From Bacillus sp. FSL H8-0547 (lineage in GTDB: Bacteria; Bacillota; Bacilli; Bacillales; Bacillaceae): a DNA stretch of 64,000 bases. Where the stretch lies: assembly GCA_038002745.1 (NCBI GenBank), contig JBBODD010000001.1, positions 3,100,001 to 3,164,000 of the forward strand, given 5' to 3'. Positions 8,886-20,678 of this stretch are shown here, piece by piece. Positions within the stretch are counted from its first letter, which is position 1, and the number at the start of each line of letters is the position of its first letter. A program made the position numbers and the translations under genes. The notes beneath the pieces were generated by a model, which worked only from the letters and a program-made list of their open reading frames with translations, had not been told where the DNA came from and ran no database searches.

Positions 8886-10043
8886 ATGGTACAGGCAGCA
8901 TATTTTCATATTCCATTCTGCGAACAAATCTGTCACTACTGCGATTTTAATAAAGTCTTTTTAAAAAATCAGCCTGTAGATGAGTATTTGGACAGCATGC
9001 ACAAGGAAATGAAAAACACAGTAAAGAAAACGCCGGCAGACGGCCTCAAAACCATCTTTATAGGCGGCGGCACACCGACAGCCCTGAATGAACGCCAGAT
9101 GGAAAAGCTGCTTACGTCCATTGCCGAAGAATTTCCGGTTGGAAATCTTCATGAATATGCTGCAGAAGCAAATCCCGGTGAAGTCTCCTTAGAAAAACTG
9201 AAAATCATGAAAGAGCTTGGAGTAAATAGACTGAGCTTTGGCGTGCAGACGTTTAATGACAGGCTGCTTGAAAAAATAGGCCGCAGCCACAGGTCTCTGG
9301 ATGTGATGAAAACAATCGGACTTGCAGAAAAAGCGGGCTTTGATAATATCAGCATTGATTTAATGTACGGATTGCCGGGGCAGACGATTGAAGATTTTAA
9401 GGAAACCCTTCACACGGCGTTCAGTCTTGATGTTCAGCACTATTCGTCCTATTCGCTGATCGTGGAGCCTAAAACCGTTTTCTATAATTTAATGTCTAAA
9501 GGAAAACTACTTCTTCCTCCTCAGGAAGAAGAGGCAGCCATGTATGAGCTGTTAATGGAGGAAATGGACAAGCACGGTTTCGCACAGTATGAAATCAGCA
9601 ATTTTGCAAAGCCCGGTTATGAAAGCATGCATAATCTGACGTACTGGAACAATGAAGAGTATTTCGGAATCGGTGCAGGCGCCCATAGCTATGGAGGAGG
9701 AGTACGCCGTGCCAATGCCGGACCTCTGAAAAAATACATGGCTTTAGTTGCAGACGAAGGATTTCCGTATACGAGTGAGCACATCGTGTCTAAAGCGGAA
9801 GCAATGGAAGAAGAAATGTTTCTTGGCCTGAGAAAATCCGCAGGAGTGGGCCGTGCCAGGTTTTATGAAAAATTTGGCATGCGCATGGAGCAGGTTTTTG
9901 GACAGCAGATAAAGGAACAGATTGGCAATGGGCTGATTGAAGAAAACGGAGACTTCCTCTCGCTCACACACAAGGGCAAGCTTCTTGGAAACGAAGTGTT
10001 CCAGGCGTTTTTAGGGGTCATTCCTGAAAAGGACGGGCAGTAA
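8886..10043 (+). CDS. hemW: HemW, radical SAM haem chaperone (formerly called HemN-like)
   Basis: A 385-residue radical SAM protein. The [4Fe-4S] motif is FCEQICHYC, with Cys12, Cys16 and Cys19. Other blocks are IFIGGGTPTALNE, EANPGEV, LSFGVQTFND and the YEISNFAKPGY C-terminal part. The family is often annotated coproporphyrinogen III oxidase, but this short form is now considered a haem-binding insertase (HemW/YqeR in B. subtilis) rather than true HemN. The ATG at 8886 is chosen because AGAAGGTG precedes it; the in-frame GTG at 8877 lies within that binding site. It sits between lepA and hrcA, as in B. subtilis. Confidence 0.93.
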   Translation: MVQAAYFHIPFCEQICHYCDFNKVFLKNQPVDEYLDSMHKEMKNTVKKTPADGLKTIFIGGGTPTALNERQMEKLLTSIAEEFPVGNLHEYAAEANPGEVSLEKLKIMKELGVNRLSFGVQTFNDRLLEKIGRSHRSLDVMKTIGLAEKAGFDNISIDLMYGLPGQTIEDFKETLHTAFSLDVQHYSSYSLIVEPKTVFYNLMSKGKLLLPPQEEEAAMYELLMEEMDKHGFAQYEISNFAKPGYESMHNLTYWNNEEYFGIGAGAHSYGGGVRRANAGPLKKYMALVADEGFPYTSEHIVSKAEAMEEEMFLGLRKSAGVGRARFYEKFGMRMEQVFGQQIKEQIGNGLIEENGDFLSLTHKGKLLGNEVFQAFLGVIPEKDGQ

Positions 10044-10064
10044 TCAGTCCTTTTCTTCCTCTTT
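10026..10064 (+). terminator. Terminator at the end of hemW
   Basis: Perfect 9-bp stem GAAAAGGAC (10026-10034) / GTCCTTTTC (10047-10055). The left arm lies inside the end of hemW, and a T-rich stretch follows. Confidence 0.65.
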
Positions 10065-10105
10065 GTTTTTTTGCCTGTCCTGACACGGGAATTTCGTCTA
10101 AATAA

Positions 10106-10134
10106 TTGACATTTCACGAGTGATTTGATACTTT
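10106..10134 (+). promoter_or_regulatory. SigA promoter of the hrcA heat-shock operon
   Basis: A perfect TTGACA (10106-10111) with TACTTT 17 bases downstream (10129-10134). The CIRCE operator lies immediately after it, over the probable transcription start. Confidence 0.65.
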
Positions 10135-10145
10135 TTATTATAGAT

Positions 10146-10172
10146 TTAGCACTCACACATACAGAGTGCTAA
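10146..10172. promoter_or_regulatory. CIRCE operator, HrcA binding site
   Basis: TTAGCACTC, nine bases, GAGTGCTAA: a perfect 9-9-9 CIRCE inverted repeat identical to the consensus. HrcA bound here represses the downstream operon until heat stress occupies GroEL. Confidence 0.98.
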
Positions 10173-10186
10173 CAGAGGTGATGATA

Positions 10187-11215
10187 ATGCTAACAGATCG
10201 TCAGCTTTTAATCCTTCAGGTCATTGTGGATGATTTTATCCAGTCTGCACAGCCTGTAGGCTCCCGGACATTGTCCAAGAAGGATTCGATCACGTTCAGT
10301 TCGGCTACCATCCGCAATGAGATGGCAGATCTTGAGGATATGGGGTTTATTGAAAAAACCCACAGTTCCTCGGGAAGGGTTCCGTCTGAAAAGGGATACC
10401 GCTACTATGTCGATAACCTTCTTGCACCGCAGAAGCTATCAAATATGGATGTTGTCACAATCAAATCCGTTTTTGCAGAGCGTATATTTGAACTTGAAAA
10501 GGTCGTTCAGAAATCAGCGCAGATCTTATCGGATCTGACGAACTATACATCGATTATTCTCGGTCCAAAGGTGAACGAAAACCGGCTCAAGCGCATTCAG
10601 ATCGTTCCGATAAATGACGATACGGCTGTTGCCATTATCGTGACAAATACCGGACATGTAGAGAACAGAACGATTTCCTTTCCCGAAAGCATAGCTCCCC
10701 AGGATATTGAGAAGATGGTCAATATTTTAAATGAGCGGCTCTTTAATGTGCCGATTGTGGAGCTGCATGACAAAATCTATAAAGAAATCGTCAGTCTCCT
10801 GAAAAATCATATCCAGAATTATGACGCTGTCATGAAGGTGCTTACCGGAACGTTTACGCTGAACAGCAATGAAAAGATCTATTTCGGCGGAAAGACAAAC
10901 ATGCTCAGTCAGCCTGAATTCAATGACATCTCAAGGGTCAGAACGCTGCTTACGATGATTGAACAGGAGCAGGAACTTTACAATATTTTAAATGCCAATG
11001 ATTCAGGCATAACGATTAAAATCGGAAAAGAGAATGAAAATATCGCAATGGAAAACTGCAGCCTGATCACCGCAACCTACTCCGTTGACAACAGGCAGAT
11101 CGGCCGCATTGCCGTGCTTGGCCCGACAAGAATGGAATATTCGCGGGTTATCAGCCTGCTGCAGAGAGTGACAAAAGACATGTCGAAGGCGCTGACAAAT
11201 TTGTATCACTCGTAA
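10187..11215 (+). CDS. hrcA: Heat-inducible transcription repressor HrcA
   Basis: A 342-residue repressor beginning [17 protein letters not shown], with an N-terminal winged helix ([26 protein letters not shown]) and a GAF-like core. It represses class I heat-shock genes through CIRCE, with GroEL as the feedback partner. The start is the ATG at 10187 after AGAGGTGATG; the in-frame GTG at 10166 lies inside the CIRCE element and is rejected. It is the first gene of hrcA-grpE-dnaK-dnaJ-prmA-rsmE-mtaB, the same order as B. subtilis, and is autoregulated by the adjacent CIRCE. Confidence 0.97.
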   Translation: MLTDRQLLILQVIVDDFIQSAQPVGSRTLSKKDSITFSSATIRNEMADLEDMGFIEKTHSSSGRVPSEKGYRYYVDNLLAPQKLSNMDVVTIKSVFAERIFELEKVVQKSAQILSDLTNYTSIILGPKVNENRLKRIQIVPINDDTAVAIIVTNTGHVENRTISFPESIAPQDIEKMVNILNERLFNVPIVELHDKIYKEIVSLLKNHIQNYDAVMKVLTGTFTLNSNEKIYFGGKTNMLSQPEFNDISRVRTLLTMIEQEQELYNILNANDSGITIKIGKENENIAMENCSLITATYSVDNRQIGRIAVLGPTRMEYSRVISLLQRVTKDMSKALTNLYHS

Positions 11216-11238
11216 AACAATTGTCCATATTGTAAGAG

Positions 11239-11266
11239 AGCGGAAAAACCGTTTTCCGCTCCTTTC
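11239..11266 (+). terminator. Hairpin between hrcA and grpE
   Basis: Perfect stem AGCGGAAAA (11239-11247) / TTTTCCGCT (11252-11260) with an ACCG loop, followed by CCTTTCC. It lacks a strong T run; it is probably a partial attenuator or a processing/stability element that lowers hrcA relative to the chaperones or the reverse (inference). Confidence 0.5.
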
Positions 11267-11300
11267 CATGATGTTTATCCTTTAAGGGAGGTGAAAGAAA

Positions 11301-13755
<2,455 letters not shown>

Positions 13756-13771
13756 GTGTCGGCATCCCGAA

Positions 13772-13808
13772 AGTCAAAGTCAGGCTTGTCTTGACTTTGG
13801 CTTTTTTT
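13772..13808 (+). terminator. Terminator after dnaK
   Basis: An 11-bp stem (13772-13782 with 13792-13802) is followed by TTTTTT. It should uncouple much of dnaK transcription from dnaJ. Confidence 0.8.
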
Positions 13809-13908
13809 GATGAAGAAAGATCATGTGATTTGAGGTTTGCCAAAAGCAGGATAGTTTTTAATAATGGATCTATTTGTAAATGGCGATTTTTTTCATATGT
13901 CACCAAAA

Positions 13909-14044
13909 CTCCAGCGGACTGAAGCGGAAGGCACTTGACTCCTGCGGGATGAAGAGAACACGGGAGACCCCGCAAGCGAAGCGAGGAGGCTCCCGGGGCT
14001 CCCCGCGGTAATCTTGTGACTGGAGCGAAAGGGAGCGGGTACAA
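13909..14044. repeat. 136-bp dispersed structured repeat, copy A
   Basis: It starts CTCCAG and ends near CTGGAG...GGGTACAA. Inside are GGCACTTGACTCCTGCGGGA, TGCGGG/CCCGCA arms and GCGAGGAGG. It is the same length as, and closely similar to, copy B at 18541-18676. The outer arms CTCCAG/CTGGAG and the inner arms pair, suggesting a branched fold. It lies in the dnaK-dnaJ gap. I recall related GACTCCTGCGGGA repeats between genes in many Bacillaceae; not checked. Confidence 0.88.
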
Positions 14045-14145
14045 TTGCAGAGTGAGCAATTTATGCTGAAACCGACAAAATACAAAGACACTTTCAGCTG
14101 CCAAGAATAATGTATAGGTACAGAATGACCCCCACAAACATTATC

Positions 14146-14175
14146 TTGCAATCATGCCAAATCGAGTGATACAAT
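14146..14175 (+). promoter_or_regulatory. Possible SigA promoter for dnaJ
   Basis: TTGCAA (14146-14151), an 18-base spacer and TACAAT (14170-14175), about 33 bases before the dnaJ ATG. With the terminator after dnaK this would give dnaJ-prmA-rsmE-mtaB its own start. No CIRCE is seen here. Confidence 0.5.
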
Positions 14176-14208
14176 TTACTTTATGTGAGAATTCGGGAGT
14201 GAGCAATT

Positions 14209-15324
14209 ATGAGCAAGCGTGATTACTATGAAGTGCTTGGAGTAAGTAAGAGCGCGTCTAAGGATGAAATGAAAAAAGCGTACCGCAAGCTGTCCAAAAA
14301 ATATCATCCTGATATTAATAAAGAAGCAGACGCTTCAGATAAATTCAAAGAAATTACAGAAGCATACGAAGTCCTTTCTGACGACCAAAAACGGGCTCAA
14401 TACGATCAATTCGGCCATGCTGATCCAAATCAGGGCTTTGGCGGTTCTGACTTTGGTGGGGGATTCGGCGGTTTTGACGATATCTTCAGCTCTATTTTCG
14501 GAGGCGGCAGAAGACGCGACCCTAACGCGCCGAGACAGGGTGCAGACCTGCAGTATACAATGACGATTGCTTTTGAAGAAGCTGTATTCGGCAAAGAAAC
14601 AACGATTGAAATTCCTCGTGAAGAAACATGTGATACGTGTGACGGATCCGGAGCCAAGCCCGGAACAAAACCTGAAACCTGTTCGCACTGCAGCGGTTCG
14701 GGCCAGCTGAACGTTGAACAGAACACGCCATTTGGAAGAATTGTCAACCGCAGAGTATGTCATTACTGCAGCGGGACAGGCAAACAAATCAAGCACAAAT
14801 GTTCAACATGCGGCGGAGCCGGAAAAGTGCAGAAGCGCAAGAAAATCTCGGTTAAGATTCCTGCCGGTGTTGATGACGGCCAGCAGCTGAGAGTATCCGG
14901 ACAGGGTGAGCCAGGCGTAAACGGCGGTCCTTCAGGAGACCTGTATGTTGTCTTTAATGTAAGGCCTCATGAATTCTTTGAACGAAACGGTGATGACATC
15001 TACTGCGAAATGCCTCTGACATTTGCACAGGCTGCTCTTGGAGATGAAATTGAAGTTCCGACTCTGCACGGCAAAGTGAAGCTGAAAGTGCCTGCCGGTA
15101 CACAAACCGGCACCAAATTCCGCATGAAGGGAAAAGGTGTCGCGAATGTGAGAGGCTATGGCCAGGGCGATCAGCACATTGTTATCCGGGTGCTTACACC
15201 TACTAATATTAATGAAAAACAAAAAGAACTGCTGCGCGAATTTGCTGAAATGAGCGGCGGCAGACCGGATGAGCATGAAGAAAGTTTTTTTGATAAAGTG
15301 AAACGTGCTTTCAAGGGTGAATAA
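14209..15324 (+). CDS. dnaJ: Co-chaperone DnaJ (Hsp40)
   Basis: A 371-residue class I J-protein. The J domain has HPD at residues 33-35; a Gly/Phe-rich linker runs about 73-100; the zinc domain has four CxxCxGxG repeats (Cys141/144, 158/161, 184/187, 198/201); the C-terminal substrate domains follow. It delivers substrates to DnaK and stimulates its ATPase. GGGAGTGAG precedes ATG 14209. It stands 453 bases after dnaK, behind a terminator, a dispersed repeat and a possible promoter. Confidence 0.98.
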   Translation: MSKRDYYEVLGVSKSASKDEMKKAYRKLSKKYHPDINKEADASDKFKEITEAYEVLSDDQKRAQYDQFGHADPNQGFGGSDFGGGFGGFDDIFSSIFGGGRRRDPNAPRQGADLQYTMTIAFEEAVFGKETTIEIPREETCDTCDGSGAKPGTKPETCSHCSGSGQLNVEQNTPFGRIVNRRVCHYCSGTGKQIKHKCSTCGGAGKVQKRKKISVKIPAGVDDGQQLRVSGQGEPGVNGGPSGDLYVVFNVRPHEFFERNGDDIYCEMPLTFAQAALGDEIEVPTLHGKVKLKVPAGTQTGTKFRMKGKGVANVRGYGQGDQHIVIRVLTPTNINEKQKELLREFAEMSGGRPDEHEESFFDKVKRAFKGE

Positions 15325-15344
15325 ACAGAAGTGGAGCTGGTAGA

Positions 15345-16283
15345 ATGAAATGGTCTGAGTTAAGTATTCATACAACACAGGAAGCGGTTGAGCCGATTTC
15401 CAATATCCTGCATGAGGCGGGAGCTAGCGGAGTCGTAATTGAAGATCAGATGGATCTGTTAAAAGAGCGCGAAAGTGTGTATGGAGAAATCTACCACCTC
15501 AATTCTGATGATTATCCTGATGAAGGTGTTATTATTAAAGCATATCTTCCAGTAAACAGTTTTCTCGGGGAAACGGTGGAAGAAATTAAAGAAGCTGTGA
15601 ACAATCTGCTTATTCATGACATTGATTTAGGGAAGAATGATATATCAATCAGTGAAGTGAATGAGGAAGAATGGGCTACAGCATGGAAGAAGTACTACCA
15701 CCCTGTGAAAATTTCAGAGCGGTTCACGATTGTTCCAACATGGGAAACCTATACTCCTGTCCATTCGGATGAACTCATTATCGAGCTTGATCCCGGAATG
15801 GCCTTCGGTACAGGAACGCATCCGACGACCGTTTTATGCATTCAGGCGCTTGAACGCTCTGTAAAAGAAAATGACACGGTTGTCGATGTAGGTACCGGTT
15901 CAGGCGTTCTAAGCATTGCATCAGCAATGCTTGGGGCAAAACATGTACAGGCAATGGATCTTGATCCGGTTGCAGTTGATGCGGCGCGGCTTAATACGAA
16001 ACTCAACAAAGTGCATCAGACAGTCACGGTTACACAGAACAACCTTCTAAACGGTGTCGAAGGACCGGTTGATGTAGTTGTTGCGAATATTTTGGCTGAA
16101 GTCATTCTGCGATTTGCAGATGACGCCAATCATATCCTGAAGCAGGGCGGTTTATTCATTACTTCAGGCATTATTCTCAATAAAAAGGCAGAAGTCAGGA
16201 ACGGTCTGATTGAAGCCGGGTTTGAGATTGAGGAAACAGTGGTCATGGAAGACTGGGTGGCCTTTATCGCCAGAAAAAAATAA
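15345..16283 (+). CDS. prmA: Ribosomal protein L11 methyltransferase
   Basis: A 312-residue SAM-dependent methyltransferase. The N-terminal substrate domain begins [18 protein letters not shown]; the SAM motif [13 protein letters not shown] is near residue 180, followed by [12 protein letters not shown] and [10 protein letters not shown]. It trimethylates L11 of the 50S subunit. It lies 20 bases after dnaJ and 13 bases before the rsmE start, so these genes form one transcription unit, as in B. subtilis. Confidence 0.95.
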   Translation: MKWSELSIHTTQEAVEPISNILHEAGASGVVIEDQMDLLKERESVYGEIYHLNSDDYPDEGVIIKAYLPVNSFLGETVEEIKEAVNNLLIHDIDLGKNDISISEVNEEEWATAWKKYYHPVKISERFTIVPTWETYTPVHSDELIIELDPGMAFGTGTHPTTVLCIQALERSVKENDTVVDVGTGSGVLSIASAMLGAKHVQAMDLDPVAVDAARLNTKLNKVHQTVTVTQNNLLNGVEGPVDVVVANILAEVILRFADDANHILKQGGLFITSGIILNKKAEVRNGLIEAGFEIEETVVMEDWVAFIARKK

Positions 16284-16296
16284 GAGGTGCTCATCT

Positions 16297-17052
16297 GTGC
16301 AGCGTTATTTTATTGAGGAAAAAAAAGAAAACAGTTCATCCAGAATAACAATCACGGGAGACGATGTTCATCACATCTCCCGTGTTATGCGTATGAAGCC
16401 AGGCAATGAAATTGTATGCTGTACAGCAGACGGGTTTTCTGCGCTGTGTGAAATCGCAGAGCTCCACGAGGATGCGGTTGTATGTTCTGTTCGGGAATGG
16501 CAGGATGCGGACAATGAACTGCCTGTGAAGGTCACGATTGCGAGCGGGCTGCCTAAAGGGGATAAGCTCGAGTGGATTTTTCAAAAAGGCACTGAGCTTG
16601 GTGCTTCTTCGTTTATCCCTTTTAATGCTGCCCGTTCCGTTGTTAAACTTGATGCAAAAAAAGCAGGCAAGAAAGCGGACCGCTGGAGAAAAATCGTGAA
16701 AGAAGCTTCAGAGCAATCGTACAGAAATGTGATTCCCGATGTTTCTGAGCCTCAAAGTTTTAAAGAACTTTTAAGACTTTCAGAGTCTTATGATTATAAA
16801 ATTGCCGCTTACGAGGAATCAGCCAAAACAGGCGAGATGTCGAACCTTGCGAAGGTGCTGCAGTCTTGCAGTCCGGGCCAGTCGGTTCTTGCTGTGTTCG
16901 GACCTGAAGGCGGCCTGACGAAAGAAGAAACAGAGCAGCTGGCAGCCGCAGGATTTAACCTTTGCGGACTTGGGCCAAGAATTTTAAGGACGGAAACGGC
17001 TCCTCTATACCTTTTGTCTGCTGTTTCCTATCATTTTGAATTATCGAGGTGA
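16297..17052 (+). CDS. rsmE: 16S rRNA m3U1498 methyltransferase RsmE
   Basis: A 251-residue SPOUT-class methyltransferase. It begins with a PUA-like domain (VQRYFIEEK...DDVHHISRVMRMKPG) and ends with the knotted SAM site: VFGPEGGLTKEE (about residue 200) and LGPRILRTETAPLY. It methylates N3 of U1498 in 16S rRNA. The start is GTG at 16297 after AAGAGGTG; an upstream in-frame ATG at 16210 lies inside prmA and gives unrelated sequence. It is close to prmA and its stop overlaps the mtaB ribosome binding region. Confidence 0.94.
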   Translation: MQRYFIEEKKENSSSRITITGDDVHHISRVMRMKPGNEIVCCTADGFSALCEIAELHEDAVVCSVREWQDADNELPVKVTIASGLPKGDKLEWIFQKGTELGASSFIPFNAARSVVKLDAKKAGKKADRWRKIVKEASEQSYRNVIPDVSEPQSFKELLRLSESYDYKIAAYEESAKTGEMSNLAKVLQSCSPGQSVLAVFGPEGGLTKEETEQLAAAGFNLCGLGPRILRTETAPLYLLSAVSYHFELSR

Positions 17053-17057
17053 ATCCC

Positions 17058-18416
17058 ATGCCAACAGTAGCTTTTCATACACTTGGCTGTAAAGTAAATC
17101 ATTACGAAACAGAAGCGATCTGGCAGCTGTTCAAAGAATCAGGCTATGAGCGGTCTGATTTTGAAAGCAAAGCAGACGTATATGTTATTAATACATGCAC
17201 CGTTACAAATACGGGCGATAAAAAAAGCCGGCAGGTCATCCGCCGCGCCATCAGAAAAAATCCGGACGGCGTCATCTGTGTAACCGGCTGTTATGCACAA
17301 ACTTCTCCTGCTGAAATTATGGCAATTCCGGGAGTCGATATTGTAGTTGGAACATCCGACCGCATTAAAATGCTTGATTATATCGAGCAGTTCAAAAAAG
17401 AAAGACAGCCAATCAACGGTGTCAGCAACATCATGAAGGCGCGCGTCTATGAAGAACTGGACGTTCCGGCCTTCACAGACCGCACGCGTGCTTCCCTTAA
17501 GATCCAGGAAGGCTGCAATAACTTCTGCACATTCTGCATTATTCCATGGGCACGCGGACTTATGCGTTCACGTGACCCGGAGGAAGTCATCAATCAGGCT
17601 CAGCAGCTTGTTGATGCAGGATACAAAGAAATTGTTCTGACCGGCATTCACACAGGCGGATACGGCGAAGATATGAAAGATTACAACTTCGCGATGCTTC
17701 TACGCGATCTTGACGCACGGGTTAAAGGACTGAAACGCATCCGTATTTCATCTATTGAAGCAAGCCAAATTACGGACGAAGTGATTGAAGTACTGGATCA
17801 GTCGGACAAAATTGTCCGTCATTTGCACATTCCTATTCAATCCGCTTCGAACACAGTGCTGAAAAGAATGAGACGAAAGTACACAATGGAATTTTTCGCA
17901 GAGCGTCTGACTCGCCTGAAACAAGCGCTGCCGGGCCTTGCGGTTACATCTGACGTCATTGTTGGTTTCCCTGGCGAAACAGAAGAAGAATTCAAGGAAA
18001 CCTACAACTTTATTAAAGAGCACAAATTTTCCGAGCTTCACGTATTCCCGTACTCGAAACGTACCGGAACACCTGCTGCAAGAATGGAAGATCAGGTGGA
18101 CGAGGAGATTAAAAACGAACGCGTTCATCAGCTTATTGCGCTGTCTGACCAGCTTGCAAAAGAATATGCTTCAGATTACGAAGGAGAGGTTCTTGAGGTT
18201 ATTCCTGAAGAAGAGTACAAAGAATCTCCTGAGAGCGGCCTTTATGTAGGATATACTGACAATTATCTGAAAGTCGTATTCCCGGCTTCTGAAGAAATGG
18301 TTGGCAAAATAGTAAAAGTAAAAATCACAAAAGCAGGCTATCCGTACTCAGAAGGACAATTCGTCCGTGTCATGGACGAAGACACCACAGCTGAAGCGGT
18401 CCGCCAGATTTCATAA
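17058..18416 (+). CDS. mtaB: tRNA t6A37 methylthiotransferase MtaB
   Basis: A 452-residue radical SAM methylthiotransferase (B. subtilis YqeV). The N-terminal cluster-binding domain has Cys11 (HTLGCKVNHYE), then INTCTVTN and CVTGCYAQ. The radical SAM motif is GCNNFCTFC, near residues 152-160. A TRAM-like C-terminal segment includes GLYVGYTDNYLKVVF. It converts t6A to ms2t6A next to the anticodon of ANN-decoding tRNAs. ATG 17058 follows CGAGGTGAA; the GTG at 17049 falls within that site. It is the last gene of the hrcA cluster, followed by a terminator. Confidence 0.95.
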   Translation: MPTVAFHTLGCKVNHYETEAIWQLFKESGYERSDFESKADVYVINTCTVTNTGDKKSRQVIRRAIRKNPDGVICVTGCYAQTSPAEIMAIPGVDIVVGTSDRIKMLDYIEQFKKERQPINGVSNIMKARVYEELDVPAFTDRTRASLKIQEGCNNFCTFCIIPWARGLMRSRDPEEVINQAQQLVDAGYKEIVLTGIHTGGYGEDMKDYNFAMLLRDLDARVKGLKRIRISSIEASQITDEVIEVLDQSDKIVRHLHIPIQSASNTVLKRMRRKYTMEFFAERLTRLKQALPGLAVTSDVIVGFPGETEEEFKETYNFIKEHKFSELHVFPYSKRTGTPAARMEDQVDEEIKNERVHQLIALSDQLAKEYASDYEGEVLEVIPEEEYKESPESGLYVGYTDNYLKVVFPASEEMVGKIVKVKITKAGYPYSEGQFVRVMDEDTTAEAVRQIS

Positions 18417-18432
18417 ACAGCAAAAGAAAAAT

Positions 18433-18461
18433 CCGAACTGGGAATCAGTTCGGGTTTTTTT
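18433..18461 (+). terminator. Terminator after mtaB
   Basis: Perfect stem CCGAACTG / CAGTTCGG with a GGAAT loop and a following GTTTTTTTC run; the end of the heat-shock cluster. Confidence 0.88.
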
Positions 18462-18540
18462 CTTTATGAAATGCTTTTACATAGTAAAGCTTTATTAAGT
18501 TATTTGAGCACCAGACTAACATATTTGGCGCTATTTCTCA

Positions 18541-18676
18541 CTCCAGTGGACTGCAGCGGAAGGCACTTGACTCCTGCGGGATGAAGAGGGCACTGGAGAC
18601 CCCGCAAGCGAAGCGAGGAGGCTCCAGGCACTCCCCGCGGAAAGCAAGTGACTGGAGCGAAAGGGAACGGGTACAA
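18541..18676. repeat. 136-bp dispersed structured repeat, copy B
   Basis: Same element as at 13909-14044, in the same orientation. Outer arms CTCCAGT / ACTGGAG and next arms CACTTG / CAAGTG pair, as do TGCGGG / CCCGCA. It lies between the mtaB terminator and deoC. The rest of the 405-base mtaB-deoC gap is AT-rich, with no gene. Confidence 0.88.
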
Positions 18677-18821
18677 AACCAATTCAAACGAAAAGAATTA
18701 CCGAAAGCAGGTTTATAATTATTTTCCCGGTGTAAATTAAACTTGTACTCGTATTTCAATCAAAAAAATGATAAGATGTAAGAGGTCAGACGACTATAAT
18801 AATGGAAAAGGGGTAGTACAT

Positions 18822-19493
18822 ATGTCAGTAAACATTGGCAGTATGATCGACCATACGGCTTTAAAGCCTGAAACATCTAAATCACAAATCGAAACATTAT
18901 GCGCAGAAGCGAAAGAATATAAATTTGCATCTGTCTGTGTAAACCCGACCTGGGTTGAAACAGCAGCAGCCCTTCTAAAAGGCACAGAAGTAAAAGTTTG
19001 CACAGTAATCGGTTTTCCGCTGGGAGCATCTACTCCTGAAACGAAAGCATTTGAAACAGGCGATGCGATTGCAAAAGGTGCAACTGAAGTAGACATGGTC
19101 ATCAACATCGGTGCCCTGAAAGACAAAAACGATGAGCTTGTTGAGCGTGACATCCGCGCAGTTGTCGATGCAGCTAAAGGAAAAGCGCTTACGAAGGTAA
19201 TCATTGAATCATGCCTTCTGACTGACGAAGAAAAAGTCAGAGCATGTGAGCTTTCTGTGAAAGCAGGAGCTGATTTTGTTAAAACATCTACTGGCTTCTC
19301 AACTGGCGGAGCAACTGTAGAAGACATCGCTCTTATGCGCAAAACAGTAGGCCCTGATATCGGCGTAAAAGCTTCAGGCGGTGTCCGTGACCGTGCAGGT
19401 GCAATGGCAATGGTTGAAGCCGGCGCAACACGCATCGGTGCAAGTGCAGGAATTGCCATTGTAAATGGTGAAACTTCAACTTCAGATTATTAA
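18822..19493 (+). CDS. deoC: Deoxyribose-phosphate aldolase
   Basis: A 223-residue class I aldolase converting 2-deoxyribose 5-phosphate to glyceraldehyde 3-phosphate and acetaldehyde in deoxynucleoside breakdown. The Schiff-base lysine is Lys154 in FVKTSTGF and the second active-site lysine is Lys183 in GVKASGG. The start is the ATG at 18822, giving the usual length; the upstream in-frame ATG at 18768 adds 18 unrelated residues. It stands alone between mtaB and yqeW, without nupC or pdp, which differs from the B. subtilis dra-nupC-pdp operon. Cytidine deaminase (cdd) is 11 kb downstream. Confidence 0.96.
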   Translation: MSVNIGSMIDHTALKPETSKSQIETLCAEAKEYKFASVCVNPTWVETAAALLKGTEVKVCTVIGFPLGASTPETKAFETGDAIAKGATEVDMVINIGALKDKNDELVERDIRAVVDAAKGKALTKVIIESCLLTDEEKVRACELSVKAGADFVKTSTGFSTGGATVEDIALMRKTVGPDIGVKASGGVRDRAGAMAMVEAGATRIGASAGIAIVNGETSTSDY

Positions 19494-19499
19494 TAGCGG

Positions 19500-19527
19500 A
19501 AAAAGCTGCCACCGGCAGCTTTTTTTA
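19500..19527. terminator. Bidirectional terminator between deoC and yqeW
   Basis: Stem AAAAGCTGCC / GGCAGCTTTT with a 3-base loop; A run on the left and T run on the right. It overlaps the yqeW stop codon. Confidence 0.88.
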
Positions 19528-20472
19528 ATGCTTTCTATTAAAAAACCTGGCGGAAGACTCCACAAATCTTCCGAAGGGTTCAGCAAAAGGAAGGACGGCA
19601 ATCGAGCTGACTACATTAAACACGAGACTGAAATGGGCCAGCTGCAAATCAGGCTCGGCTGCAAAATGCTCTGCAATCCCGCTGCACAAAGCGATGAAAG
19701 GATAAAAGGCTGCGACCCCAAGTACATTGAGCCATACATGGGCATAGGCGGTCAGTTTGGCTTCATGCCCCGCTCCGGCAGATGCCATCAGACCGGTGAT
19801 GCACGTGCCGATATTGGCTCCGAGAATGTAGGCTATGCCGGCGCTTAGAGTCAAAAGGTCTGCATTCATAAAGCTCATAATAATGCCTGCGGCTGCAGCA
19901 CTTGAGTGAATGATGGCAGTCAGCACCGTGCCGCCGAGCACTCCTGCAAATGCATGGGTGTTCGAATACATCAGCAGTTCACTTACTGCCTCAAGATGCG
20001 ACAGCGGTTCTGCAAGCTTGCCGAACCCCGACATGGATAAAAACAGCAGGCCAAGTCCTGATAGGATGCCGCTGATCCTTACAAGGGACTGCCTTTTCAT
20101 CATCGCACCCGCTAAAAAGAAAAGAAATCCCCCGCCTATCATGGGTATAATCAGCGATCCAAGGTCAAGAGTGATCAGCTGAGTCGTAAAAGTGGATCCA
20201 ATATTTGTCCCCAGTATGATTCCGATTGTTTGTCTGAAAGTAATGACACCAGCGGAAACCAGCCCGATCACAATGACCATAACTGCTGAGCTGCTCTGCA
20301 GAATGCCGGTAAAAACAATGCCTGCAAGAAACGCTTTGAACGGGTGATCGATACAGGCAAACACCCAGCTTCTCATGGTGCTCCCTGATAAAATGGAAAG
20401 ACCGTTTTTAAGTATATGCATACCTGTCAGAAAGAAAAGTAAATATAACAAAAAGAACCCTGCAGCCGCCAT
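19525..20472 (-). CDS. yqeW: YqeW, sodium/phosphate cotransporter family protein (short form)
   Basis: A 315-residue polytopic membrane protein of the Na/Pi cotransporter II family. It has the two family repeats, visible as [11 protein letters not shown] in the first half and [12 protein letters not shown] in the second, each beside a GANIG-type motif (LGTNIGST and LGANIGT). It lacks the C-terminal PhoU-like domain of its larger paralogue at 58674. The start is chosen at 20472, where AGAGGTGAGCAC precedes ATG on the minus strand; the open frame extends 38 codons upstream with no binding site. Location between the deoC region and rpsU fits B. subtilis yqeW. The substrate is inferred from family. 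Confidence 0.88.
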   Translation of the reverse strand: MAAAGFFLLYLLFFLTGMHILKNGLSILSGSTMRSWVFACIDHPFKAFLAGIVFTGILQSSSAVMVIVIGLVSAGVITFRQTIGIILGTNIGSTFTTQLITLDLGSLIIPMIGGGFLFFLAGAMMKRQSLVRISGILSGLGLLFLSMSGFGKLAEPLSHLEAVSELLMYSNTHAFAGVLGGTVLTAIIHSSAAAAGIIMSFMNADLLTLSAGIAYILGANIGTCITGLMASAGAGHEAKLTAYAHVWLNVLGVAAFYPFIALCSGIAEHFAAEPDLQLAHFSLVFNVVSSIAVLPFAEPFGRFVESSARFFNRKH

Positions 20473-20678
20473 GTGCTCACCTCTTCTTACCACTATATGG
20501 ACAAGCGCGCAGAAACATGACAGAAACACCAGGGACAAACGATTGTTCTTTAGAAGTTTATTTATATAAGTTGACCTCTGAGGCACGTTATATTATAATG
20601 GCAAAGTACATGTTTTCTTTAAACATGTTTATTAAACAGATGATGTCGATTGGTTGTATTCGGAGGGAGGGAATAAGA

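Noticed and set aside
18743-18775. Promoter of deoC (TTGTAC ... GATAAG)
   Set aside because: The spacing is 21 bases, too long for SigA; not reported as a feature.
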